Of a stretch of 18,371 bases of DNA, positions 1-7,351 are shown one piece after another. A model generated the notes under the pieces. It was not told the origin of the DNA, did no database searches, and saw nothing but the letters and a program-made list of their open reading frames with translations. The position numbers and the translations under genes were made by a program. The stretch spans positions 1 to 18,371 of the forward strand of contig JAAYGZ010000205.1 of NCBI GenBank assembly GCA_012727515.1, given 5' to 3'. The stretch is from Desulfovibrionales bacterium (lineage in GTDB: Bacteria; Desulfobacterota; Desulfovibrionia; Desulfovibrionales; Desulfomicrobiaceae). Position 1 is the first letter of the stretch, and each line of letters opens with the position of its first letter.

Positions 1-66
1 AAATCCTACAACACGGGGCTGTTGTTCTGCGATGGTGTGCCAGGATGCAGGCATGAATATAGCTTA

Positions 67-85
67 AGGGAGGCCAGGCCTCCCT
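67..85 (-). terminator. Probable terminator hairpin after purA
   Basis: A perfect 19-base dyad, AGGGAGGCCAGGCCTCCCT, begins 7 bases past the purA stop. It can fold as GGGAGG / CCTCCC around a five-base loop. In the transcript the stem is followed by UUAAGCUAUAUU, which is U/A-rich but lacks a clean U run, so termination may be partial or Rho-assisted. I see nothing else in bases 1-66. Confidence 0.6.
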
Positions 86-91
86 GCTTAT

Positions 92-1366
92 TTAGCGGAT
101 AATGGTCTGGTTGCGGTCAGGGCCTACGGAAACAATGCGCACAGGAATGCCCAGAATTTCTTCAATGCGGGCAATATAATTTTTGGCGGCCTGGGGCAAC
201 TCGGCATAGGCTTGGCACGCGGAAATGTCTTCCTGCCAGCCAGGCATGGTCTCATATACTGGCTCCACAAAAGCCATGCCATTTTCTTCCTGAGGCGGAT
301 AGGCCAGTTCCTGGCCCTGGTAGCCATAGGCCACGCAAAGACGCAGTTCATCCAACCCGCCCAGCACATCGAGTTTGGTCAAAGCAATTTCAGTGGGGCC
401 ATTTAAGCGCTGGGATTCGCGCAACACAACAAGATCCAGCCAGCCGCAGCGCCGCTTGCGTCCAGTGGTGGCGCCAAATTCCGCGCCTTTTTCCTGCATG
501 TATGCGCCAGGGCCATCTGATATTTCTGTGGGAAATGGGCCAGCCCCGACACGGGTGGTGTAGGCTTTGACAATGGCCACAATGCGCTCAAGCATTCGGG
601 GCGAGCATCCAGAGCCTGCTGCGGCGTTGCCTGAGACAGTGTTGGAAGAGGTCACAAACGGATAGGTGCCGTGATCAATATCCAGATGCGTGCCCTGAGC
701 GCCTTCAAAAAGTACGCCCGTGGCAGAATGCTCCTGAATAGCTGACGACACATCGCCCAGATAGGGCACCAGCCTGCGGGCCACTGGCAGGAGATCAGCA
801 AGCAGGGTGTCTGCATCCAGGGCAGGCTGACCATACAGACCGTGCAGCAGGGCATTTTTTTCTACCAGTGCTTTTTTAATTTTATGGGCCAGCAGGGCTT
901 CGTCAGCCAGATCGGCAGCTCGGATGCCAATGCGGGCCATTTTGTCTTCATAGCATGGGCCAATGCCCCGACCAGTTGTGCCGATTTTATCTGAACCACT
1001 CTTAAAATTTTCTCGCGCTGCATCAAGGACGCGGTGGTATTCCATGATAAGCTGTGTTTTTTTGCTGATCATCAGCCGTTTGGGGCTGACATCAATGCCA
1101 GCCGCAGCCAGCTTGTCCATTTCCTGACAAAATACCCACGGGTCTAACACCACGCCGTTACCGATAAGGCATTGTTTATCAGGATGCAGGATACCTGACG
1201 GAATAAGGTGCAAAATGGTCTGTTTGCCGTTAACAACCAGGGTATGGCCGGCATTGTTGCCGCCCTGAAAGCGCACAATGGCGCTTACATCTGTGGTCAG
1301 CAAATCTACAATTTTTCCCTTTCCTTCGTCGCCCCACTGGGCGCCCATGACAACGATATTGGCCAT
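92..1366 (-). CDS. purA: Adenylosuccinate synthetase
   Basis: Catalyses the GTP-dependent joining of IMP and aspartate to adenylosuccinate, the first committed step from IMP to AMP, in the cytoplasm. The 424-residue product has the usual family length (E. coli has 432). It shows the N-terminal WGDEGKGK loop (residues 11-18) with the catalytic Asp13, and GGNNAGH ending in the catalytic His41. It also has GTTGRGIGP near residues 129-137, [12 protein letters not shown] in the IMP/Asp site, and TKLDVL as guanine-recognition motif. The ATG is preceded by GGAGAG with an 8-base gap, which supports this start. The gene lies 113 bases downstream of the metal-transport permease gene on the same strand, has no functional link to it, and is followed by a hairpin. 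Nothing is unusual in the protein. Confidence 0.98.
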   Translation of the reverse strand: MANIVVMGAQWGDEGKGKIVDLLTTDVSAIVRFQGGNNAGHTLVVNGKQTILHLIPSGILHPDKQCLIGNGVVLDPWVFCQEMDKLAAAGIDVSPKRLMISKKTQLIMEYHRVLDAARENFKSGSDKIGTTGRGIGPCYEDKMARIGIRAADLADEALLAHKIKKALVEKNALLHGLYGQPALDADTLLADLLPVARRLVPYLGDVSSAIQEHSATGVLFEGAQGTHLDIDHGTYPFVTSSNTVSGNAAAGSGCSPRMLERIVAIVKAYTTRVGAGPFPTEISDGPGAYMQEKGAEFGATTGRKRRCGWLDLVVLRESQRLNGPTEIALTKLDVLGGLDELRLCVAYGYQGQELAYPPQEENGMAFVEPVYETMPGWQEDISACQAYAELPQAAKNYIARIEEILGIPVRIVSVGPDRNQTIIR

Positions 1367-1414
1367 GAATTCAGCTCTCCTGTCGTGTGTATTGCCGCGA
1401 GCACAAAGGCAAAT

Positions 1415-1438
1415 GGCTTCTTTCCCTACGGAAAGGCC
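1415..1438 (-). other. Stem-loop in the purA leader region
   Basis: CTTTCC and GGAAAG pair perfectly around a four-base loop (1420-1435). The stem extends with GGC/GCC across a two-base bulge. It lies about 50-75 bases upstream of the purA start and 42 bases after the permease stop. No U run follows in the minus direction, so it is not a standard intrinsic terminator. It could be a 3'-end structure of the upstream transcript or a leader structure of purA. Its role is unknown. Confidence 0.35.
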
Positions 1439-1479
1439 CAGGTGAAGTCAATTTGCGCTCCATGATAGTTTCTTCGGTG

Positions 1480-2289
1480 TCAGGCTTTGTGCCAGGCCGC
1501 ACGCAGGCCCCAGCCTGCCAGGTAGCCCAGGGTGGCCACGGCAATGATGGATGCCCCGGAAGTGAGGTCAAAGCGGTATGAAACAGTCAGGCCCAGCAGA
1601 CAGAAAACAAGGCTGGCCAGGCTGGCCCAGATCATCATTGTGATAAGAGAATTGGTCCACAGTTCTGCCAGCATGGGCGGAATAGTCAGCAGGGCAATGA
1701 CTAAAATAAGCCCGGCCACCTGAATCACCATTACCACTGTCAGGGCAGTCAAAGCCTGTAACAAGTAGTACAGCCCCTGCACCGGAACCCCGGTGGAGCG
1801 GGCAAATTCTGGATCAAAAGACAGGGCCAGAAAATCTTTGAAATGCCACCAGACCAGGCCCACAATCAGTGCGTCCAGGCCCAGCATGAGCCAGATATCT
1901 GTGCGCGGGACAGCCAAGATGCTCCCAAAAAGATAGCTCATAAGATCAACATTATATCCGGGAGTCAGATCCATGAGGATAATGCCTGCGGCCATGCCCC
2001 CGGCCCACATGACACCAACAAACGCATCAGACCGCTCCTGGCGTCCAAAGGCAGCATGAGCCATGAGCAGGGCAGCACACACAGTAAAGCCCACGGTGCA
2101 GGGCAAAACAGGCAGGCCCAGAAAAAAAGCCAGGCCAACACCGCCATAGGCGGCATGGGCCACGCCTCCGGCCATGAAAACCTGACGATTAACCACCACC
2201 AGACTGCCGATAATCCCACAGGCCAGGCTTGCCAGCAGCGCAGCAGCCAGGGCATTGCGCATAAACTCAAAACCCATCATTTCCATCAT
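1480..2289 (-). CDS. znuB: Zinc/manganese-type ABC transporter permease (ZnuB family)
   Basis: Integral membrane subunit of a metal-ion ABC importer (ABC-3 / ZnuB-MntB family). The 269-residue protein has about eight hydrophobic segments. Family hallmarks are the early GSLVVVNRQVFMAGGVAHAAYGGVG stretch, the central YLFGSILAV, and VIALLTIPPMLAELW, which resembles the conserved ALLxIPAATA region. It would pair with the ATPase encoded at 6368-7213, but a histidine kinase gene lies between them. The start is an ATG, with further Met codons just after it; AAGGTG lies 8 bases upstream and favours the first. It begins only 22 bases after the kinase stop, so cotranscription with the kinase is likely. 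The exact metal (Zn, Mn or Fe) cannot be read from the sequence, and the gene symbol denotes the family only. No metal-binding protein gene is nearby. Confidence 0.88.
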   Translation of the reverse strand: MMEMMGFEFMRNALAAALLASLACGIIGSLVVVNRQVFMAGGVAHAAYGGVGLAFFLGLPVLPCTVGFTVCAALLMAHAAFGRQERSDAFVGVMWAGGMAAGIILMDLTPGYNVDLMSYLFGSILAVPRTDIWLMLGLDALIVGLVWWHFKDFLALSFDPEFARSTGVPVQGLYYLLQALTALTVVMVIQVAGLILVIALLTIPPMLAELWTNSLITMMIWASLASLVFCLLGLTVSYRFDLTSGASIIAVATLGYLAGWGLRAAWHKA

Positions 2290-2311
2290 GATGCAGACAC
2301 CTTGTTGATAG

Positions 2312-5300
2312 TCATTTTTTAAGCAGCCCCTGCACCACGCGGGTAAGTTTCTTTATTTCTATGGGCTTGGCCACATAGGCATCCATACCGGCTTCAAGGA
2401 AGCGCTCCCGGTCCCCGCTCATGGCATAGGCAGTCATGGCAATGATGGGTGTGTTCCTGGCAGTTTCTCCTGCCAGGCCCTGGCGAATGCGTTTGGTGGC
2501 TTCTACTCCGTCCATATTGGGCATCTGCACGTCCATAAGCACCAGATCATAGTTTTCGTGTTCCAGGGCAGTAAGCGCACGTTGTCCATCCTGCGCATGA
2601 CTGACCACGGCCCCGCGCTTGCGTAAAATAGCCTGGGCCGCAAAAGCGCTGACCTGATCATCTTCAGCCAAAAGAATGCGCAGCCCATTCAAAATATCAG
2701 CAACATCCTCGCTGTGGGCTGATTGCGGCTGAACAGGAGTGCTATCAAGAGGAAATTCAAGGGCAAAGCCAATACTTGTACCCTTATCCACTTCACTCAT
2801 CACAGACATGCCTCCACCCATCAGGGTAATAAGTCGTTTACAGATAGATAAACCCAGCCCGGCGCCCTGGTGGCTGCGCGTGTAGCCACCATCTATCTGC
2901 GAAAAAGGATTAAACAGGGTTTCCAGCTTATCATCGGCAATGCCAATGCCTGTATCAGTCACTGATAAAAATACCCGGCAGTGTGTATCCTGTCGCGCAG
3001 GCAGTGCCCAGGCCAGCACTTCAATCAGGCCAGCCGAGGTGAATTTATAGGCATTGCCAATCAGATTGACCAGCACCTGCTGTAAGCGCGCTGCATCAGC
3101 TACAATGCACAGTGGAACCAGGGCCGGATCAAGGGTAAAACGCAGTTCCAGATCTTTACTCGTAACCAGAGGTGCAAAAAGATCCTGAATCTGCTGAAAT
3201 AATACAGCAAACTCCATCGGAGCAGGGTGGATGATCAGCTTGCCGGCTTCAATGCGCGACAAGTCTAAAATATCCGAGAGCAAGCGTTCCAGGCGTTTGC
3301 ATGATTGAAAGGCCGTACTGGCAAACTTCTCTTGTTCTGCACTTAAATCCGTGTCCTGCAAGGCCTGCAACATGCCCATGACTCCATTGATCGGAGTGCG
3401 GATTTCATGGCTCATATTGGCCAGAAATGCAGACTTGGAGACATTGGCTGCTTCGGCCTGTTCCTTGGCTTCTGCCAGGGCGTACTCAATCTGTTTGCGG
3501 TCGCTGATGTCCAGCAATATTCCTTCCAGGGCCTCAACCTGGTCATCCGGGCCAAAAACCACCTGCCCAAGCTCCCAGATCCATTTTGTTGCTCCTGTCT
3601 TTGTGTATATTTCGTATTCCAGACGTACAGGCTGACGGTGCACAATGGCCGCAGTCCAGATATTCCAGGCCATTTCCTGGTATTGAGGCTTGATAAGGTC
3701 ATTAAACGATACGTGCTTGTTGGCGATTATGTCTGCTGGCTCATATCCGGTCAGGGCCAGGCATCCATCAGAAACAAACTCCATGGTCCATTCCCGGTCA
3801 TACTGGCAGCGATAGGCCATGCCTGGCAGGTTTTTGAGCAATACAGATTTACTGCGTTCACTCTCGGCCAGGGCCTGTTCAGCCAGCTTGCGTTCAGTAA
3901 TGTCAATATGTGTACCGGAAACAATGCGGGGCCGGCCATCTTTTGTCCACTCAGTAACCCGCCCTCGCGATAACACCCAGATATAGTGGCCATCCTTGTG
4001 CCGTAAGCGAGCCTCGCTCTCATACATAGACGGACCGCCTGCCATATGCTCTTCCAGGGCCGTAGTCGCCCGGCGCAGATCATCAGGATGGACCAGCTGT
4101 TTCCACGTATTTATGGTGATTGGCGCGAGTTCGTCCACTGTGTAGCCCAGCATTCCTGCAAACCACTCATTGACCTGCTGCGCTCCTGTCGGCACGTTCC
4201 AGACCCAGGTTCCAGCATTGGTGCCTTCAATGATGCTGGCCATTGTCTGGTACAGATCCCGAAATTTCTGCTCACTTTCTTCCAAGGCTGCTGTGCGCAG
4301 GGCAACCAGTTTTTCCACATGCGCCTGGCGACGCAAGTTTCCTCGCAAGGCCATAATAAACCAGATGCTGCCCCCGCCAAACAAAGACAAAACCGCTGTC
4401 AGCACAATACCAGAGGCCAGACGAAGAATGGTTTTTGTCTGGCGCACCATATCGCGTTCATATTCCAGGCGTAAAAGCAGGGCTGGCTGTCCAGGCAGAG
4501 CTGGCACCAAGGCATAGGCAGTCAGGATATCTGCGCTGGATTCCACAAGAAGCGTTTCTCCAGGCTCCAGGCGGGCAACAATGGCGTCTTCTGCGGCAGA
4601 CCAGGCAGGGCTGCCAGGGAACAAGGCTTCCAGACGGCCGCCAAGCATCCCCTTGATGTCATCCAGCATGGCCTGGCGCACAAAACGCCCCATAATCAGC
4701 ACGCCTTGTGGAGCGCCCTGGCCATCAGAGGGCAAAACAGGGGCCACGGCTGTAAATAACGGGCCGTGCTTGGTGAGCATGACCCCGGACCAGCTTTCAC
4801 CTGTGTGCAGTGGAGCAAGCAGATGATGCTCACTGGGCAAAGTGTTTGTGCGTAATTCATGCATGACAAGGGCGTGTTTGCTCACAGGATCATAGGCATC
4901 AGACCAGACAACTCTGCCCTGGGCATTGATAAAAACCAGGACATCTATGTCAGCGCGTTGGGACAAAGCAGGCATGTCCAGGTTGACACGAATAAAATCG
5001 TCGTTTTGTTCTGTAACAAATGCGACGCTATCATCCCAGAATGCCCAGTCAGCGGCGTATTTCTGCACTTCATGGGCTTCGTCTTCTATGGAACGCAGGG
5101 CACTGGAAATTTTTGTCTGGGCGTCACGCTGTTCATAGGCCAGGTACTCAGGCAGAATAAGTGTTTGTTGCACCACATAATTTGCAGCAAAAAATCCAGG
5201 CACTAAAAGCCCCAGCAACACAGCCATGTGCTTGAAGATAATGCTCCGGTATTCCCCTGTATCCACAGGAAGGTACGGATTCTGAACTTCACGCAGTTCC

Positions 5301-6259
5301 GCAGTGCGCTGGCGCAGTGTTGTACGCAGATACACAACCCAGGCTGCAAGCATAGCGGCCACAACCACAATGCCTGCCAGGACGAGCATCTGGCTGGCAG
5401 GCATTGAGACCGCGCTGCCTGAGTGATTGACAACAGGCCTGCCAAGCCATTTTTTGGTGATTGCCTCAAACGCGCCCCGTTCTTTGGCCAGAGAAATACC
5501 TTTATTCAGGATAGACAAGAGCTTGCGATGGCCTTCAGCTACAGAAAGGGTATTTTGTCCGATATACAGGGGCTGGCCCACGGATTTCATTCTGTTGGTC
5601 AGCCCTTTGGCATAGAGGTGATAGAGAACAATGGGCTGGTCTCCGATAATGGCGTCTGCACTGCCATCCAGCACTTTGTCTGTGGCTTCGGAAAAAGTAT
5701 GGGTCAGAACCTGCGTATATTCTATGCCCTTGGAGCGTAAAAATTCCTCAGCATAGTCTCCGCGCAGCATGGCAATGCGTTTGCCGCGCAAATCGTTCAG
5801 TGACGTAATATCCGGCCTGTCAGCCGGAACAAAAATAAGGGCTGGTACGTTCCAGGTAGTTTGGGAAAAATCAAAAATCTCGTCCCGTTCAGCACTGTAA
5901 AACTGACTGGTCAGTACATCGGTCCGGTCTTCAAGGATGGCCTGCTGGGCGGCCTTAAAAGGCATGTTTGTAAACTGGACCTCAAATCCAAATTCTGCGG
6001 CTATCCAGCGCACCAGGTCTATACACATGCCCTGGGGATGCCCCTGCTCGTCAATAAATTCAAACGGTGGATAATCTGCCTGGCTGACAATACGGACAGG
6101 CTCATGCTCTTTGAGCCAGGCTTGCTCAGTAAGTCTGAGCGCATCTGCACGTACCAGGGAGCCACATCCAAGCTCCAAGCCAAGCATCATGAACCACAGA
6201 ACGCAAATCAGCGCGGATATTCTTGGTGCGTTCTGTGCGTGCGGTGTAGGGTAAGGCAT
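2312..6259 (-). CDS. Hybrid sensor histidine kinase with two extracytoplasmic sensors (SBP_bac_3, CHASE4), two PAS domains and a receiver
   Basis: A 1315-residue membrane hybrid kinase. Visible in order: a signal peptide ending near VRADA; a type 3 solute-binding domain (about 41-277, amino-acid-binding style); a membrane segment (291-311); a short cytoplasmic linker with RQRTAELREV; a second membrane segment (341-363); a CHASE4-like periplasmic domain (367-600); a third membrane segment (611-638); two PAS domains (665-790 and 802-923); HisKA with phospho-accepting His951 in SHEIRTPINGV; an ATPase domain with Asn1069, DTGIG (1102) and GAGLGL (1132); and a C-terminal receiver with acidic residues 1199-1201, Asp1243, Thr1276 and Lys1298. 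All catalytic residues are intact. I chose the ATG at 6259 because AGGGAG lies 5 bases upstream; a TTG 30 bases earlier has no ribosome site and falls upstream of the predicted transcript start. It sits between znuC-like and znuB-like genes. The ligand is unknown. Confidence 0.93.
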   Translation of the reverse strand: MPYPTPHAQNAPRISALICVLWFMMLGLELGCGSLVRADALRLTEQAWLKEHEPVRIVSQADYPPFEFIDEQGHPQGMCIDLVRWIAAEFGFEVQFTNMPFKAAQQAILEDRTDVLTSQFYSAERDEIFDFSQTTWNVPALIFVPADRPDITSLNDLRGKRIAMLRGDYAEEFLRSKGIEYTQVLTHTFSEATDKVLDGSADAIIGDQPIVLYHLYAKGLTNRMKSVGQPLYIGQNTLSVAEGHRKLLSILNKGISLAKERGAFEAITKKWLGRPVVNHSGSAVSMPASQMLVLAGIVVVAAMLAAWVVYLRTTLRQRTAELREVQNPYLPVDTGEYRSIIFKHMAVLLGLLVPGFFAANYVVQQTLILPEYLAYEQRDAQTKISSALRSIEDEAHEVQKYAADWAFWDDSVAFVTEQNDDFIRVNLDMPALSQRADIDVLVFINAQGRVVWSDAYDPVSKHALVMHELRTNTLPSEHHLLAPLHTGESWSGVMLTKHGPLFTAVAPVLPSDGQGAPQGVLIMGRFVRQAMLDDIKGMLGGRLEALFPGSPAWSAAEDAIVARLEPGETLLVESSADILTAYALVPALPGQPALLLRLEYERDMVRQTKTILRLASGIVLTAVLSLFGGGSIWFIMALRGNLRRQAHVEKLVALRTAALEESEQKFRDLYQTMASIIEGTNAGTWVWNVPTGAQQVNEWFAGMLGYTVDELAPITINTWKQLVHPDDLRRATTALEEHMAGGPSMYESEARLRHKDGHYIWVLSRGRVTEWTKDGRPRIVSGTHIDITERKLAEQALAESERSKSVLLKNLPGMAYRCQYDREWTMEFVSDGCLALTGYEPADIIANKHVSFNDLIKPQYQEMAWNIWTAAIVHRQPVRLEYEIYTKTGATKWIWELGQVVFGPDDQVEALEGILLDISDRKQIEYALAEAKEQAEAANVSKSAFLANMSHEIRTPINGVMGMLQALQDTDLSAEQEKFASTAFQSCKRLERLLSDILDLSRIEAGKLIIHPAPMEFAVLFQQIQDLFAPLVTSKDLELRFTLDPALVPLCIVADAARLQQVLVNLIGNAYKFTSAGLIEVLAWALPARQDTHCRVFLSVTDTGIGIADDKLETLFNPFSQIDGGYTRSHQGAGLGLSICKRLITLMGGGMSVMSEVDKGTSIGFALEFPLDSTPVQPQSAHSEDVADILNGLRILLAEDDQVSAFAAQAILRKRGAVVSHAQDGQRALTALEHENYDLVLMDVQMPNMDGVEATKRIRQGLAGETARNTPIIAMTAYAMSGDRERFLEAGMDAYVAKPIEIKKLTRVVQGLLKK

Positions 6260-6287
6260 ATGTACTCCCTGCCAGCCTGGTGAATTC

Positions 6288-6316
6288 AAGATACTTTTTG
6301 CCTAATGCAGTGTCAC
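6288..6316 (-). promoter_or_regulatory. Candidate sigma-70 promoter for the hybrid kinase and znuB-like gene
   Basis: On the minus strand, GTGACA (6311-6316) and TATCTT (6288-6293) stand 17 bases apart, matching 5 of 6 and 4 of 6 consensus positions. The predicted start, near 6281, leaves about 22 bases to the kinase ATG. It lies just beyond the terminator that follows the znuC-like gene, as expected for an independent transcription unit. This is prediction by eye only. Confidence 0.4.
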
Positions 6317-6338
6317 AGGATTTTCAATGGGAGAATAC

Positions 6339-6368
6339 AAAAAAACCAGGCCCCTGAAGAGGCTTGGT
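6339..6368 (-). terminator. Intrinsic terminator after the znuC-like gene
   Basis: In the minus-strand transcript, ACCAAGCC pairs with GGCCUGGU (one A-C mismatch in the stem) across a short loop and is followed by seven U residues. The hairpin begins at the last base of the stop codon. It separates the ATPase gene from the downstream kinase and permease genes, making full cotranscription of the two transporter subunits unlikely unless there is read-through. Confidence 0.75.
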
Positions 6369-7213
6369 CATGGATGCAGAATTGAGGGCAATCCTTTGAT
6401 GTATTCATCCAAAGGACATGACGCATCGTGAGTGCCGTAAATAAGCGCCAGCATGGCATGGGTCAGTTCCCGACCCGTATTCTGAATGAGCCTGCGGTTG
6501 ACTGCGGCCACGCTGGTAATGCGCGTGGAAGCAGAAATCAGGTCATGGCTGACCATGAGAATAGTAATGGTCTGGCTGAGAGATGACAGCAGATCAAACA
6601 GACAGATTTTTCCCTGGGGGTCGATATTGGCCGTGGGTTCGTCAAAAAGGAGCAGACACGGAGCAGCAATAAGGGCGCGGGCCACAAGCACACGCTGCTT
6701 CTGCCCTCCGGACAAGGCATCAAAACGGCGCTGGGCCAGGTCTGCCATATCCACCTGGGCCAGAATATCCACAGCCGTGCGCTTGTCTGCGGCGGAATAT
6801 CCCGGCCAGGAGCGCCCGGCACGACGCAGGCCCAGTAAAACCACATCGCGCACAGTAATGGGAAAACGCGGCTGGACTGCCGCATGTTGAGGCACATAGC
6901 CAATGGCCGGGCGATGCTGAAGTGGGTTCTGGCCCAGAACTCGTACCGCACCAGATCCGGGCGAGAGCAAGCCCAGAATGAGCTTGATCAGGGTGGTTTT
7001 GCCACCGCCATTGGGGCCGATCACAGCCATGAAATCTCCCCTGTGCACAGTCAGGTTGACCTGGGTCAAGACCTCCTGGTCACCATAGCCAAAGGACACG
7101 TCCTGCAAGGAAATAACTTCTTCTCCAGGAATATGCTGATGCGTACACGCAGGCTCCAGGGGCAGGCTGTGCCCATGTCCGGAACATGAGGTGCAGTGAG
7201 AATCTATGTGCAT
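6368..7213 (-). CDS. znuC: Metal-ion ABC transporter ATP-binding protein (ZnuC family) with His/Cys-rich N-terminus
   Basis: Cytoplasmic ATPase that powers a metal importer, expected to pair with the permease at 1480-2289. The 281-residue protein has Walker A GPNGGGKT (66-73), Q-loop Gln109 in YVPQH, signature LSGGQ (167-171), Walker B LLLFDEP (187-193) with Glu192, and the switch His223. The ATPase fold begins near residue 33. Before it lies a tail with nine His or Cys in the first 27 residues (His2, His6, Cys7, Cys10, His13, His15, Cys23, His25, His27), which looks like a metal-binding segment. A weak TTTGGA precedes the ATG. No better internal start exists before the ATPase core, since the next Met is residue 62. 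It is divergent from the nitroreductase gene and ends in an intrinsic terminator. Zinc is the likely metal by family, but manganese or iron remain possible. Confidence 0.9.
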   Translation of the reverse strand: MHIDSHCTSCSGHGHSLPLEPACTHQHIPGEEVISLQDVSFGYGDQEVLTQVNLTVHRGDFMAVIGPNGGGKTTLIKLILGLLSPGSGAVRVLGQNPLQHRPAIGYVPQHAAVQPRFPITVRDVVLLGLRRAGRSWPGYSAADKRTAVDILAQVDMADLAQRRFDALSGGQKQRVLVARALIAAPCLLLFDEPTANIDPQGKICLFDLLSSLSQTITILMVSHDLISASTRITSVAAVNRRLIQNTGRELTHAMLALIYGTHDASCPLDEYIKGLPSILHP

Positions 7214-7230
7214 TGTATGATTCCAAAGAA

Positions 7231-7249
7231 CCAGGCATTGTCAGCCTGG
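7231..7249. promoter_or_regulatory. Inverted repeat over the nitroreductase -35 element (candidate operator) and hairpin in the znuC-like leader
   Basis: CCAGGC and GCCTGG form a perfect 6-base inverted repeat around the spacer ATTGTCA. The -35 hexamer TTGTCA (7238-7243) of the plus-strand promoter falls inside the spacer, a typical repressor position. Read on the minus strand, the same dyad would form a hairpin 18-36 bases upstream of the znuC-like start. CCAGG/CCTGG words are very common in this window, so chance is a real alternative. Confidence 0.4.
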
Positions 7250-7266
7250 AACGAGTGCTCTATGAT
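7238..7266 (+). promoter_or_regulatory. Sigma-70-type promoter for the nitroreductase / receiver pair
   Basis: TTGTCA (7238-7243) and TATGAT (7261-7266) are separated by exactly 17 bases; each matches the consensus at 5 of 6 positions. This is the best-looking promoter in the window. Transcription would start near 7273, giving a leader of about 80 bases before the ATG at 7352. Confidence 0.6.
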
Positions 7267-7293
7267 TATGTATCCATGTTGCTTACAAAGACG

Positions 7294-7321
7294 AATATGC
7301 ACGCCCATTCCCTGACGTCAA
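7294..7321 (-). promoter_or_regulatory. Candidate promoter for the znuC-like gene
   Basis: On the minus strand TTGACG (7316-7321) and CATATT (7294-7299) are 16 bases apart, matching 5 and 4 of 6 consensus positions. It would start transcription near 7287 and face the nitroreductase promoter, so the two transcripts would overlap at their 5' ends. I recognise no clear Zur, MntR or Fur box. Tentative. Confidence 0.3.
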
Positions 7322-7351
7322 GAAATCTGCTGTCAGACAAACGGAGAAACC

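Noticed and set aside
6259..6289. A TTG start ten codons upstream for the hybrid kinase
   Set aside because: It lacks a ribosome site and lies upstream of the predicted transcript start, while the ATG at 6259 has AGGGAG at good spacing.
7269..7287. TGTA-N11-TACA half-sites upstream of the znuC-like gene, considered as a metal-regulator box
   Set aside because: The arms are only four bases and do not resemble the Zur, Fur or MntR consensus sites I know.
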